A stretch of 64,000 nucleotides of DNA, taken from the NCBI GenBank assembly GCA_024704765.1, contig JAKMXF010000155.1:1-64000 (forward strand), in the 5' to 3' direction. The stretch is from Oopsacas minuta (taxonomy: Eukaryota > Porifera > Hexactinellida > Lyssacinosida > Leucopsacidae). A program made the translations under genes and the position numbers. Below, in pieces: positions 12,300 to 23,621 of this stretch; within the stretch, counting starts at the first letter, position 1, and each line of letters starts with the position of its first letter. Below the pieces are notes generated by a model. It worked only from the letters and a program-made list of their open reading frames with translations. It was not told the DNA's origin and ran no database searches.

Positions 12300-12770
12300 C
12301 GCCCGTAGAGATAATGGACCCTTTTGTGAAAGTACTAAGGTATTGATTCCTTTAAAATCCATTTTCTCTGCAAAAGGACACCGTGAACCAAGCTTTGCTT
12401 TTTGACCTAGAGAAATGATCAAAACCTTGGAAGATATTGCAATTTTTGGTGGGCCGCGAGAATGGCACAAAACCGCGAGTCATAGTTATTAGTCATCATC
12501 CTACTAATTGTTGTAAGTATGCGTTGAATATAGCTAAGCGATCGGAAAAGTTTATTGACTAAATTTAACTCTACGTCATGAGATCAATTGATCCAAAGAA
12601 GTGTCATAGAGTAGGCATATACCTAAAATACTCGCTCATCATTTTGGTTTAAGCAAAGCTTGGTTCATTGTGTCTTATTGTAGAGAAAACGAGTTTGAAA
12701 GGAATCAGTACATCTGAACATTCAACAAAAGGTTCATTCATTCTACCAGTGCCATAAATAGCTCCATATG
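12300..12770. repeat. Inverted-repeat element (arms about 12310-12400 and 12648-12745)
   Basis: The left arm word GAACCAAGCTTTGC recurs inverted as GCAAAGCTTGGTTC at the right. The similarity extends outward through TTTTCTCTGCAAAAGGACAC against its diverged complement and the ACCTTTTGTTGAA region. There is no coding content. It abuts the MITE ending at 12260. Confidence 0.6.
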
Positions 12771-13189
12771 TTTCTGTCATCACCTTCTGTATAATTCACT
12801 AAAATTGAGAATAATGGAAACATATATTTTTTAGTTTCCGCACGCCATAAGCTTTCCAAAAGCTATTACATGCACTTCTACTAAATTCTAAGTGGGAACC
12901 CAAATTTGTTACAATTCAGCTCACCTTAAAATTTATGAAAAATAGTGATCATAGTGATCTGGTTGCCCCCGAAGCATTATACTACCAAGCTTTTGATTTG
13001 ATAATTGATTCACTTTTATACACTTCTCTTAGGCTTACTAGAAATCGGCCACCAGACCTCGGAAAATATCGGGATAAGCGTATCTCTAAAGGATCATTTT
13101 GTAAACGACCAGTTAAAATATAACAATACCCATCTGAGCACAGATTAGCTATTGCTCGATTGGTTTGAATTAATGCCTTAAACGTCTAT

Positions 13190-14880
13190 TTAGATAATCC
13201 AAATGTATTAGACGTCATCCATTTTTCCCAACCAATCGCTTGAGTATCTTAAAAATTCCTAGTTTTCCGTAATTTGCAACGGTACTGAGCCTACAGTATT
13301 TGAGTGTTAGCGTTCTTTGGATTTAATAATTAGCCACCAATTATGAACATATTCAAGAAATGATGGAGTAGTTGTATCTTCTGGAAAGTAATTCCGCATG
13401 GCTGAAAACGTTGTTCTGCAAAATAGCGAGTGCAAAAGAGACGGATTGTTTGTTGTTCTCTGGTTGTAGAACTTGGTATGATATTTTTTGGGCTTTTTTT
13501 AGGTGGGCATTCAAGTTCATATCCTTTTCGTGAAGGGGATGAAGAGGTAACCAAGCGACAGTTCCAGGTGGAATGTTAAAGTTCAATTTTGTTTGAAAAT
13601 TTTATTCAGGACTAGATAATATTTTGAAGAGAGTAAATTGTTGCGCATATTTTTATGATATGAACAGTATCGAATAGTTGATAAATGTTTTTCTCTCTGT
13701 TAGAAGGATTCAATATGCACTCTGAACTTCTCGTAGATGGAAATTGTTCCAATTGCTTACCATAGTAACTAACATTGGTGGGATGGTTCTCAGATGTAAT
13801 TCCTCTAAGATAAAAATTATTCGGAGTAAGAATTTAAATGCAGCTAGTCATCCCAGAGCAAACGATATCACTTGATATTTTGGTAAAGGGAACTACTTTT
13901 ATCATGAATGGAACAGAAGAAGTTAAGGGCACGACCATGTAGCAGAGAATACTTCGGTGCATCTGAGAGTTGCTATCACATCCAGTAAGTGCCAGCCCAT
14001 CATACTGAACTTGTTGTCGCAAATACATTTCGTCCAAAAGGAAAATGGCATCATTACCAACTTGTTGATTATTTCGCAGAGTAACTATGCTTTGATAGTG
14101 TCAATATCTTGACTACTTAACTTGTGGAAACGAGAATAGCTAGGCAAAGGCAGAAAATATCGAAGGTAAGGATAAGCAGCATTTGAGGTATAGTGCATCA
14201 TTGATGCAAATCTCAAGGTTTTCATAGAATAGAGTGGTCTTCCTTTAGGGTTATAGTAACTTATCTAAAGTAGCTCTTTAAATATGTGAGTTTCAGTTGA
14301 AGGGCTTTGGTTTTTTTGTAATTAGGTAGATTCACAAGACGTATGCTTTCATAACTAAGTTTTACTTCGAATGAATCTTTTAAGCTTTTGCATTCCTTAA
14401 TGTAAGTGATTTCGTGAAGTATTTCGGCACGATAAGCAGTCACACATTTTCTAGAATTCTCGATATTGAAACCTATATATTCTGTAACAATATGAAAAAA
14501 TTCTGCGACGTCATCTAAAAATGTATATTCAAATAATGACTTGAACAATGGCATTTGGTCTGGTAGATAGATACGAACTTTGGGATCTTGTCTTGGTCTT
14601 TTGGGGACGACTCCCAGATTCTTTGGAATCGTTTCAGGGTGAATAGTGGTAATGGGGTGGAGAGCATAATTTAATCAAATTAGTTTTGGATTTCGTACGA
14701 GATAATTCTCATAGAAATGGTCTACAGAGATAACTGAGTATTTCGTAGGAGAAAATCCTTTAGATTGGTAAACTCTGTCCTCTTCGCTCGTAATTCATTA
14801 TTATCTGGAAACTTGAAAACCTGTTTACTTGTTTCTGAAGTTAAATAATTGTCTTGCAACCAGTAACAACATACTTGTTG
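13190..14880 (-). pseudogene. THAP/P-element-like (THAP9-like) transposase pseudogene 1
   Basis: Pieces of one protein follow in order on the minus strand. A THAP-like zinc-finger relic lies at about 14870-14690 (FKFPDNNELRAKRTEF, then VISVDHFYENYLVRNPK after a shift). A linker follows (KRPRQDPKVRIYLPDQMPLF, about 14600) with a 97-residue helical segment. Next come GRPLYSMKTLRFASMMHYT and the RNase-H-like core FLLDEMYLRQQVQYDG with PFMIKVVPF (about 14050-13850). Then FDTVHIIK (about 13660), AHLKKAQKISYQVLQPENNK (about 13500) and FLEYVHNWWLI (about 13340). Motif order and spacing match P-element-like transposases of the THAP9 group. Several frameshifts and stops break it, so no intact product is possible. 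Terminal repeats were not found. Confidence 0.8.
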
Positions 14881-15309
14881 GGCGTCAAGGAATAAGCATA
14901 ACCTATGTAAAATTACATAAAGATATGTCTAGTGCGATTCACTTTAGTTGTACACATATCCAGATGTTTGTTATAAGTAAATACCCGAAAGGCATACTTG
15001 AGTATTAGATTATGTATATAACTATGGCTATTCTTCTTGTAAATCTCTCTCAAAAGAGCTGTCACGAGTGTCCAATTAAGAGGAGTCAATTGTAAAGTGA
15101 AAGAAATAATTATAACTGAGTTTGCGGATGTTTATAAACTACTTTCAAAGGAGATTGGTTGACATCATGGTTGATTTATAAAATATTTTATAATTAATAG
15201 GCAACCAAATATATTATCTTCTTATTCCTACATAGAGTGAAAAGATAATTATTTGTCCACGGTCGGCCTTCTATTATATTAGCCTTCTCGGCCTCTTCGA
15301 TAGCCGTAT
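14881..15309. other. No gene recognised
   Basis: AT-rich linker between two repeat-protein relics. Short GGCCTTCT/GGCCTCTTCG words occur near 15265-15300. Nothing else was supported. Confidence 0.4.
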
Positions 15310-16200
15310 AATATACTAACCCCCCATGCTACTAGATTTGTTTGGCATGCATGGTGCCTATATTGAAGCAACTGATGAGTGCCAGTATTCACTTCAGGAG
15401 TTAAAACAAATCATGGATGAACTTTAGGAGGATACAGACCTAACCTTTACCCTTTCGTGGTTCAGTTGGAAATTGAAAAACACTATGGAGACCAGATTAT
15501 GTTTGCAGAGATTTCTGGAAATTCCAGTATTGTCACCTTCAAGTATTTTGCTCACAAGGTACTCCACCAGTAGTGGTTGAAAAAGATAAAATGATCCAAT
15601 GACAGATAAAGTCGCACCATGGATTTGGCAGAAGGATATTTATTGGAAGATATACGTACCACAGTCTACGACAACTCTACTTATCCTGAATTCGACGACC
15701 AAAGGTTCCCAAAATGATTCCTCAACAATATAGCGGTATTGCGAGGTATTCTAGTGTCAAAGCAGCGAGACCCCGATAATCCGTATTCCATCTGGTTCTC
15801 TCAATCGCTGTTTGCATCAACTAGAATTCGCTTCTAAGCAACTGTAGACATGCTGAGCATCCTGGGATATAGTGAAAGCTACATGGAGTTTAAAAGGTTA
15901 CACTCAGCACTTTCTACAGCAAAAGCTGCCTATAATATCTCAGGTTTCTCTCAATGTATTTTCGACAATGCAGATTTCTGCATCCACACCATAACAGAGT
16001 ATGGAACATTTCATTCTTTAGGGGGTTGTTGTGTTTAACGCTTCCGCGTTCAATCTCATATGGTAGTTTTAAATCTATGCTCCACTAATACAGTTGACTC
16101 AATCCAGCACGCAACTCAACCAGGCACGTAACAGGACTAACTATAAGTGATCATGTACGATAAACTAATTCAAATTCTACAATACACTTGAATAAATATC
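15310..16200 (+). pseudogene. Relic of an unassigned repeat-encoded protein family
   Basis: Best segment at 15850-16038: LGYSESYMEFKRLHSALST… then QCIFDNADFCIHTITEYG, TFHSLGG. The FDNADF…TFHxMGG-like block is one I associate with large, uncharacterised proteins that occur as many copies in cnidarian and arthropod genomes. That link is from memory, not a search. The upstream sequence (15310-15850) has protein-like fragments in changing frames. No terminal repeats were identified. Treat the family assignment as tentative. Confidence 0.45.
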
Positions 16201-17279
16201 GTAAACACATTTACACGTGAAAGATATTTTGAATTCTCCAATTATGGCCAAAATCAGAAGAAAGAATGTCATCAATACTCAGTTGATAATCTAAATTAGG
16301 TTCCATGGCTTTATTGAATAATCAGCATGTCCAATTTACATACTCGTCTAACAAGTATTCTCCAATGAAGAGATAAAACCATCAAGGTTGTGTGACCACT
16401 TGGAAACATCCTGATAAAATACAAGGACATAAATATTTTCCAATATCTATTCTAGCAATCTCCAAATCGCAAATCTATTGATAAAATGTTAAATCATGGC
16501 TTACAATAGATAAGGCTTCATAACTATTTTATGATATAATTAGATTATGAAGGTGGAATACCCTCCATAGTCTGATATTAGTAGAAATGAGAAAATTTTC
16601 GGATAAATGGAGGGGAAATCTCAAAAATGACCGATTAGACAGGTAGAAATTACATATTCGATATTAATGAAATTGGCGGATTACGGAGTAGAAAGGTTCG
16701 GATTATTGAGTTTAATTTCAAATAACATTTGAACCTCTGTCACATCAGAGATGTTATAGTGACAACCAGAGGCACCGAGAAGATTTGCGCCCACTCTTGA
16801 AATTCAAACCCAGATGTTCACATATTTATACGAATCCATATTTCTTTATGAGTCTTCTTAATTTGTGGTTGATTCGCACCAAAAATATCTTTCAACTCGT
16901 GCTTAATTTACACTCACTAGAAAATCTTAGAGTTCTTCTTATTGCATGTAGACCTAGAGTTTTTTGCACTAGTTATACACGCGCGTCCAGCTGTCGATCG
17001 TAGGATTTACGTCCCCTTGATGTGGAGTTGATAAGGGACGAGATGGCTTAGTATCGGTGACATTTGCAAAGATGCCAACCTGGTGTATCGCCAATCCAAA
17101 CCTCTTACACACTAGACATTTCTCTCACCAATCCTCACTTTCATTCACAGCAATTAAATGTAAAGCCAGCTGAATAAAAATTCATTTAGAAAGTTAGTTA
17201 CCAAGTTGCCGATTAATATGTTATGTTGTTCAATTATTACAATATTCATCAGAGATAAATAGTAGCTTGAAATACGCGA
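16201..17279. other. No gene recognised
   Basis: AT-rich DNA. A short open stretch at 16785-17003 has no recognisable features. Confidence 0.45.
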
Positions 17280-17400
17280 TCTGAAGGCCAAATAACAGAT
17301 CATCAATCAATCAATGATATTAAAATGAATTAACTCTCTAGTCTCCTTAAATTCAAAGGTTTTGTGCTCAGATAATACTTTCAGGCAAGCATCACATTTA

Positions 17401-18741
17401 CAGGGTGTCCCATAATTATTGTCGTATCCGATACTTGTAGATATTCGTTTACTGTATTTCCAGTTTGCTTTCAATTTGTATACTTTTCTTATACAAGTAC
17501 TAGTGTGAATTATCATTAGAATTTATCTGGAACCTTATATTTTCTCCAGTGAATTTATCACAATCGAGTATTTGATCAACTTGTGTAATTATTTCATCAT
17601 GAATGTCAAAAATTCCTCCGAAACTCTTCGTAACAGGGCAGTCGGAATGATTATTGGTGGGATGGTGCAGAAAGATGTTGCTAAGACCTTAGAAAAACCA
17701 CTCAGAACGATACAGCGTTGGTGGGCATGATATAGATGAGGTCAAGATCTAGGACATAAGGTCGGTGCTGGGCGTCCAAAAACGATCACAAGGGAGGCGA
17801 AGATAGTTATATCAAAATCTCTTGGCAAAATTCGTCAATCCACTAGAAAGATCGCGATAAAACTCAAGCGAAAGGGTTATGGTATCTCTAAATCGACTGT
17901 TCACCGCTATTTGAAGGAAACGATTAGAGCGACTGCCTATAAAAGACCCAAAATTCCCAAATTGACTGAAAAACAGAGGGAAACCGGCTAAATTTTTGTA
18001 TTGAAAGGGAAAATTGGAATTTGGATGAGTGGAAACGAGTCCTATGGAGTGATGAATCACCATATGAACTATTTCATCCCAGTTCCGCCCAAAATGATAG
18101 GGTTTGGTCCACTGACAGCTCCAAAGTACCACCTCGTGAAGTTATCAAAACCCCCCCAAAAGTGATGGTCTGGGCCATTATGAGCTATCGTGGCCTCTCA
18201 GAATTACATTTCGTTCCTCCTAAACAGACTGTAAACTCTCAATATTATGTAGAAGAGATATTGGAAAAATCTTATCGACTTGCGGTGGGTCGTTCAAAAA
18301 CGGCAGGCAGCATTCTGACCAGGAAATTACTACCTAACATGTCTCGGGCCATATTTATGCAAGACGGGGCACCAGCACACACTGCCAGTCGCACACAGGA
18401 ATGGTGCAAAAACAACATGCCCACTTTCTGGGCCAAAGGGGAATGGCCTGGCAATTCACCGGATTTAAATACGATAGAAAATCTATGGAGTATTTTACAG
18501 GAGAAGTTGAATGAGATGAAACCCTCAACCAATCTCAATCAGTTAGCAGAAAATCTCAAAAGTGGCTGAAGGGACATTAATCCATTGATCTTGGAAAATT
18601 TAGTTGCTGGAATGCCAGCACGTATTGGTAAATGTATACAATTGAAAGGAGGATATATTGGAAAATAATTGTCTTCTTTTCTCAATTAATGGCAATAATA
18701 ACATAAGATGAAGGATACGACAATAATTATGGGACACCCTG
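17401..18741 (+). mobile_element. Tc1-like DD37E element inserted in P-like pseudogene 2
   Basis: A 1341-bp element with ends CAGGGTGTCCCATAATTATT and its inverted match at 18722-18741, flanked by TA at 17399-17400 and 18742-18743. The inverted repeats extend through GTCGTATCC. Removing the element and one TA brings the two parts of the P-like C-terminus together. Confidence 0.93.
17599..18668 (+). pseudogene. Tc1-like transposase pseudogene (DD37E)
   Basis: The start MNVKNSSETLRNRAV (ATG 17599) leads into helix-turn-helix segments (QKDVAKTLEKPLRTIQRWW and KSTVHRYLKE) with the GAGRPKT hinge between them. The catalytic part is one long frame (18021-18569) with LWSDESPYELF (first Asp), FMQDGAPAHTA (second Asp) and SPDLNTIENLWSIL (Glu). 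I count 37 residues between the second Asp and the Glu. It ends with LKGGYIGK. Stops or shifts lie near 17730, 17990 and 18570, so the catalytic triad is intact but the gene is not. DD37E is rarer than the DD34E of classical Tc1. Confidence 0.9.
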
Positions 18742-20000
18742 TACATCTTTGAAATTGGAGTGCACTACATAGCCAGTTACAAAAGCCAAAGTTTGTAAAG
18801 TTTTAAGTTGTATAGCAGATATATCCTTTAGTTCAAAAGTGTAGTCAGACAGATTCAAGTTGGAGTCAGAATGTACCTTTACAGAAGAAAATAATGAGGC
18901 AAGTAAAGGCTATTTCAGGAGCACCAGTAGTATTACGTATATAACTCCAAAATAGTTGTTAGTGTCAATCTGTGCTCAGTCTCAATTATCTGACAATAAA
19001 TTATAAGAGAATTTCCACATCCATCAGTTTGTATAGGTCAAAATGATGCTCTAACTGATCATTTTGAAGGAAAGAAGTTAGAACATGCGAATCCGCAAGT
19101 TTCAATTAGATAATAAACTATTCTCATTAGAGCAACTGATGAAGATTTCAAACTTGAATGCTGCTTGCTTAACTTTCCACTATCTGGAGAATCTTTCCAA
19201 TTGTCAAACCATATCACAACATCACTAAAGAAACTAAATAAACAAAGTCTTGAATCATTGTTTGTAAGTGGTAAAGAACAAGGGTCCTTTAGGTGTATTC
19301 CTTTAAAGAGGGTATTGAATTAATTATTTTCCAAATATTACATCGTATTTTGATGGAATCTGAAGTTGAGTTAAATATTTAGGATTATTTTTGGAAGAAT
19401 TATGAATAGCTAGAGCTACTGAAGTAGATTCATTAAAAATTCTTAGAGCAATATCACCATTTTGACGTTAAAGTGGAGGCCAGTAGGAATTTGATTTGAG
19501 AAGAGCTAATTGAAAAAATATTATTTTGCTCAGATCTATACAGGTGACGAATTTCTTCAAATAATGCAATCTTGATTATGTCAATGTTATCAAACCAAGG
19601 GTATCGAAAAGTATTATTTACGTCTTTTAGAATGAGCCAGTTATTTCGTATAGAATTCAGTATGTGAACGAAATCAAACAGGAGAAATATAAACGATTAA
19701 ATTCACAAGGATGTGGGAGAACACAATCCAACAACCAGGCAGAATACAAGGAATGACATTTTCTACTAGTTTAGCCTCTGAACGAGCAATATACTGTATA
19801 GAGCCTTCAGCTTGTTGTTTTCAAAGGTTCGTAATTTATCTTCTTCACTCAATGCTTAATACATACGCAAACGATATTTAAGTCGGATGCATCCTCCCCA
19901 TATATTGCTCGTAGGCGAAGATATGGGTATAAAATACTGGTATATAATCTTCACCTTTGTAATTAGATCTGCAATGTGGGACAGAACATGTATTGGCCAT

Positions 20001-20496
20001 TATTAGGGACTATGAGTTAAAGAGTAACCAAAGTGAGCTAAATATAGAATATAAATAACAAAATGTAAAAGAGGTATATATAATTAGAACACAATGAAAA
20101 AAATGAGGAGATACACAAACACTAAAGAAGTACTTTGCTAATAATCAGTAGTAAAATTACTAATATATGGAAAAAGTAAGAAGAAATTAATAAAGAAGAT
20201 TTTTCTGAAAATTATGGTAGGACAAAAATATATACCCTTGATGTCCATCCATGGTTTTTGTGTGCCTAGGACTTTTGTTGATGTCACGAAATAACATACT
20301 TATTTGTGCCAAAGGTACTTTTAATATTGTCGCTACTAATAGACATCCCTATGTAGATAATGTCAAAAGGTGTGAAAACCGCAAACATCACAAAAAATGG
20401 TATCCCAATATGATGAATGAAATCCCATATACCACTTCCTAATCAACAATAATCTACTAAATACTAATACAACTACTGGTTTTCGAGATATCAATA
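20001..20496. other. No gene recognised
   Basis: AT-rich DNA between the start of P-like relic 2 and a Tigger-type MITE. A short open stretch at 20251-20442 has no support. Confidence 0.4.
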
Positions 20497-20741
20497 CAGT
20501 ATACCGTCGATAATCCGAATACAACTGTTCCGATGGTTCAGGTTGCGAAATGTATTGAACAATACTATAGAATCAGGGAGGACTCTTTCGACAGATGCAC
20601 AAACAATGGAATGGGGGAACATACGTAATTATTGATCTGTAGTAAAGTTGGATATAAATTGACTATGTGTTACAATTGAAACAATTTTCCAGAGATTGTA
20701 TAAGCTCTGGGCGCCTATTCGGATTAGCGAGGGGTCTGCTG
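20497..20741. mobile_element. Pogo/Tigger-type MITE
   Basis: A 245-bp non-coding element with ends CAGTATACCGTCGATAATCCGAAT and an inverted counterpart ATTCGGATTAGCGAGGGG…CTG, flanked by TA (20495-20496 and 20742-20743). The arms share the block TAATCCGAAT. It belongs to a different subfamily from those at 12084 and 53306. Confidence 0.72.
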
Positions 20742-21173
20742 TATTAACACACTGACAATTACTTGATATAGAGTCAACATAAATTTAACACAAGTTCACT
20801 GTCCAGGTAGTTTAGAAGTCCATGGATAAACAAAATATTACATAATTATTTATTCATAAACATAATATATTCTAATTAAATGATGGTACTAAAAGCACAC
20901 TCGAAATCTTAGTTGACTAATTTATAGAATTATGGGAAATAATTATGAATTACTCAAAGCATAAATTACACAAAATTTCAAAACTAAAGAGTGACTAGAT
21001 AAACCGGTCGTTTGATAGGTTAACATATTCATTTACAGGATGTTTCGGTTTGAACAAGATGGGATGAAATATATTTCAAATTGAAAAATAAATTTTCAGA
21101 AATTCATTGAGTAATCCATCAATTAGTTAAATCAGCTCCCAAAGCTTGATGTAAACTAATTTGAGATAAATAC

Positions 21174-22100
21174 CTTTAATGTATGAAAAATTGGAGTGGA
21201 GTAAAATACTTCAGATCCTTTGATAGAAAACTTGGAAGTAGTCTCTCTCCAAATCTTATTAAAATGTTTCTTAGCATTTTTCCACTCTTGAACTCTTTCA
21301 TTTAGGCGATCTAAGATGATTGGAACCACTAGAGTAGGCGATGACAATATCGCGATGTATATATCATCGATTCTTTCACCATAGAGTCTAAGATAAGAAA
21401 AACAAAATATCCGAATAAAAAGAATAAAAGAATAAATTTGAAAATATATTTTAAAACGAAAGAGCGTATTATTCTTAATTGAATAAGTTTTATCTGCCAT
21501 GGAATGGGGGCTTGTGGACTTCAAAATGACTATCCAGATAATTTTCAATATCTTGAGTACTCAGGAAGTGAGCCCATGCCTGATTTCATTACATTATACT
21601 TAGGTAAATAATAGTCCTATTAAGACATCGGTGAAAAATAGTAAGAAACTCATAGGGACAATACACCATAATTGTAATCGTTAACCAAAAGAACTCATAT
21701 TACACGAATTAATTGAGGACGGAGGAGTAATGAAAAATTTAAAAATACCTCTGCAAAGTGGACCTCAAAAAAGAGTGCGAAGTAGTGCACAACAGACAAA
21801 CTTTTGAATATACAGAGATAGTTGAGTTTTGAAAACATTTTCTAAAATAACTTATCGTATTTTTTGCTGTCTCAATTACAATATCCAGCTCAAAACGTTC
21901 TTCTTCACATCTGAGAATAGCTTCTTCAGCTGGCAGCCTCGTAGAGCAATAAAAAGAGTGATCATCTTTATTATTTGGAAACTGAACAAAGAAATCATTA
22001 ATAATTGCATCCACATTCATACTATTGGATGACTTTTGAAAATTGTACTTGATTTCACGTAAACGATAGCTTATCCCAGGTTCTCTTGATGTATGAATAC
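21174..22100 (-). CDS. Sin3-like corepressor, two exons of the HDAC-interacting region
   Basis: Exon S1 (22100-21749) and exon S2 (21387-21174) on the minus strand splice in phase (…LQR split as AG|A) at a GTATTT donor and a ttatcttag acceptor, intron about 360 bp. S1 carries RCEEERFELDIVIET, the hallmark of the Sin3 family (animal proteins have YRCEDERFELDVVLET-type text). A preceding PGISYRLREIKY…FFVQFP block fits GPSYR.LP…WVSFP. S2 begins LYGERIDDIY and continues VVPIILDRLNERVQEW, AKKHFNKIWRE. In Sin3 this region binds class I histone deacetylases in nuclear repressor complexes. Neither exon has a stop. The N-terminal PAH domains and the C-terminus were not found nearby. It is strongly diverged, so it may be a fast-evolving paralog or a relic. 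Confidence 0.75.
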
Positions 22101-23373
22101 CTATTATGAATATTACAAGTCATCGAAATTCTGAAAATGGGAATAAATATACAATTTATTAAATGAGTTCTGAAAGTCCAGGAGTAGCAAAGAAGAAACT
22201 AGCCTTGAATTACAAATTCAAAGAGAAATTAACAATTTTACTTAGCAAAGTGATGGCTGTACTATATAGGGTTTTAAATATGTATCAGAGCTATATGAAA
22301 TCATTGCTTCAGAATTTCTGAAATAAGAACGTTAGTATGAGGAAATTTACTATTATTCTACTAGTATGTTTAATTGTGAAGTTCAAGGAAAAATATATAT
22401 GTTAAATAAGACCAGAAAGGCTGTTGATGTAGAACATGGCCTACTAAAATACGACCAAACATGCTGCCGAATCATGGTAGAGAATAATAGTCCAGCTTTT
22501 GAAGAGTAGAAATATGTAAAGGTTGATAAACTAAAACACATGTGATAGGCCCTAGGAATGTATTATCAACAAATAGAAACATAGTAAAAAAAGTAGCATA
22601 TTTGTGGTAAAATATGTGAGTAGTCATCATGTGGTTGCGGAATGGTATATTTCTATTTCAAGAAATGCAAGTTTCTAAACTCTATCTAGACATTATTTTC
22701 AATATCAGCAATATCTGACTGTATACTCTCCTTTCATATCGGTCAAAATATAAATAACTCAAAAGATATTAAATCACTCCATTGAAATATTTAAATCGTT
22801 AATGTGAAGTAATATATTGCAGAAACACTAGTATCAACTATAGATTGATAGGATATAGAGTTTTTGAGTGATGGCCTCAATATGACAAAATGAATTTCCT
22901 TAGCAACGAAAGAATGTGATCATATTCCGATCATGTTATTGAATTTTGGAATCAACTACATTAATCCATCAAAGTATACGTATAACAATCAAACTTTACA
23001 GATATTGAAATCAATCTCTAAATACCGCTATAACATTTGAGGGATTGGGACATAAATTAATTCTTTAGTAATATTAGGCAAAACTCAAGCTGCTCTACTC
23101 GTTAAAAAGTTCAGACATGATATTCAATAAGGTTACCTATTTTCCCAGTTATAGTTTAATGATAATACAAGCGTGCTTCAATTTTATTATCCATGGTCCA
23201 TCTAAATTAGATATAATGGCCTCTGTCGTACCACTGGAGCTGATACGTGGCTTTAGGTACGTAATCAAAGAATATCACACGTCGAAAATAGTAGAACTCG
23301 GTTAAGACGTATTAGGCTTAAATCGTACTCTCGGATAAGACCTACTTGTCTCAAATTGAATGTACTGAATAAG
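22101..23373. other. Intergenic or intronic AT-rich DNA with a Tigger-like end fragment
   Basis: Further Sin3 exons were sought on the minus strand but none was convincing. At about 23289-23340 the words GTAGAACTCGGTTAAGACGT and CTCGGATAAGACCTAC resemble the end of the MITE at 53306-53491 and suggest a truncated relative. Confidence 0.45.
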
Positions 23374-23576
23374 ACAACTCAACAAGATTTCTCATCAGAG
23401 ATCACATACATTTATCTTAGCATACTTTTGAATGCTGAACTCGAATCTGCAATCAGAATTTCCCTAGCACGTCTAGTTATTCTGAAATCCAATTTCCATT
23501 TTTTCAATAGTATAGTATTACCTAGTTACTAAATTGCAATATGACCATGCCTATTTTGATTCAATTATCTGGAATA
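23374..23576 (+). repeat. Right arm of the perfect 203-bp inverted repeat
   Basis: Exact reverse complement of 1-203. It ends 45 bp before the start codon at 23622, which suggests it is the upstream or terminal part of the element carrying that gene. Confidence 0.9.
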
Positions 23577-23621
23577 TAAATGACTTTACTTATTTGAATT
23601 CAAGCAAATCAAATTATAAAC

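Larger units (their letters stand above)
17280..20000 (-). pseudogene. THAP/P-element-like transposase pseudogene 2, split by a Tc1-like element
   Basis: It starts at ATG 20000 with MANTCSVPHCRSNYKGED, the start of a THAP C2CH finger (C-x4-C, then SNY). The middle catalytic region expected in P-like transposases is missing; only about 200 bp separate the finger from FDFVHILNSIRNNWL (about 19670) and DIIKIALFEEIRHLY. Then come RQNGDIALRIFNESTSVALA (about 19460) and YLTQLQIPSKYDVIFG. The C-terminal block LQTLAFVTGYVVHSNFK (about 18790) is followed, after the inserted element 17401-18741, by CKCDACLKVLSEHKTFEFKE (about 17400-17345). The last two blocks are one base out of register. The order matches P-like/THAP9 proteins. 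Internal deletion, stops and an insertion make it a dead copy. Confidence 0.75.

Noticed and set aside
12255-12470. 71-codon minus-strand open frame
   Set aside because: It overlaps a MITE end and an inverted-repeat arm, has no recognisable motif and no splice or start context.
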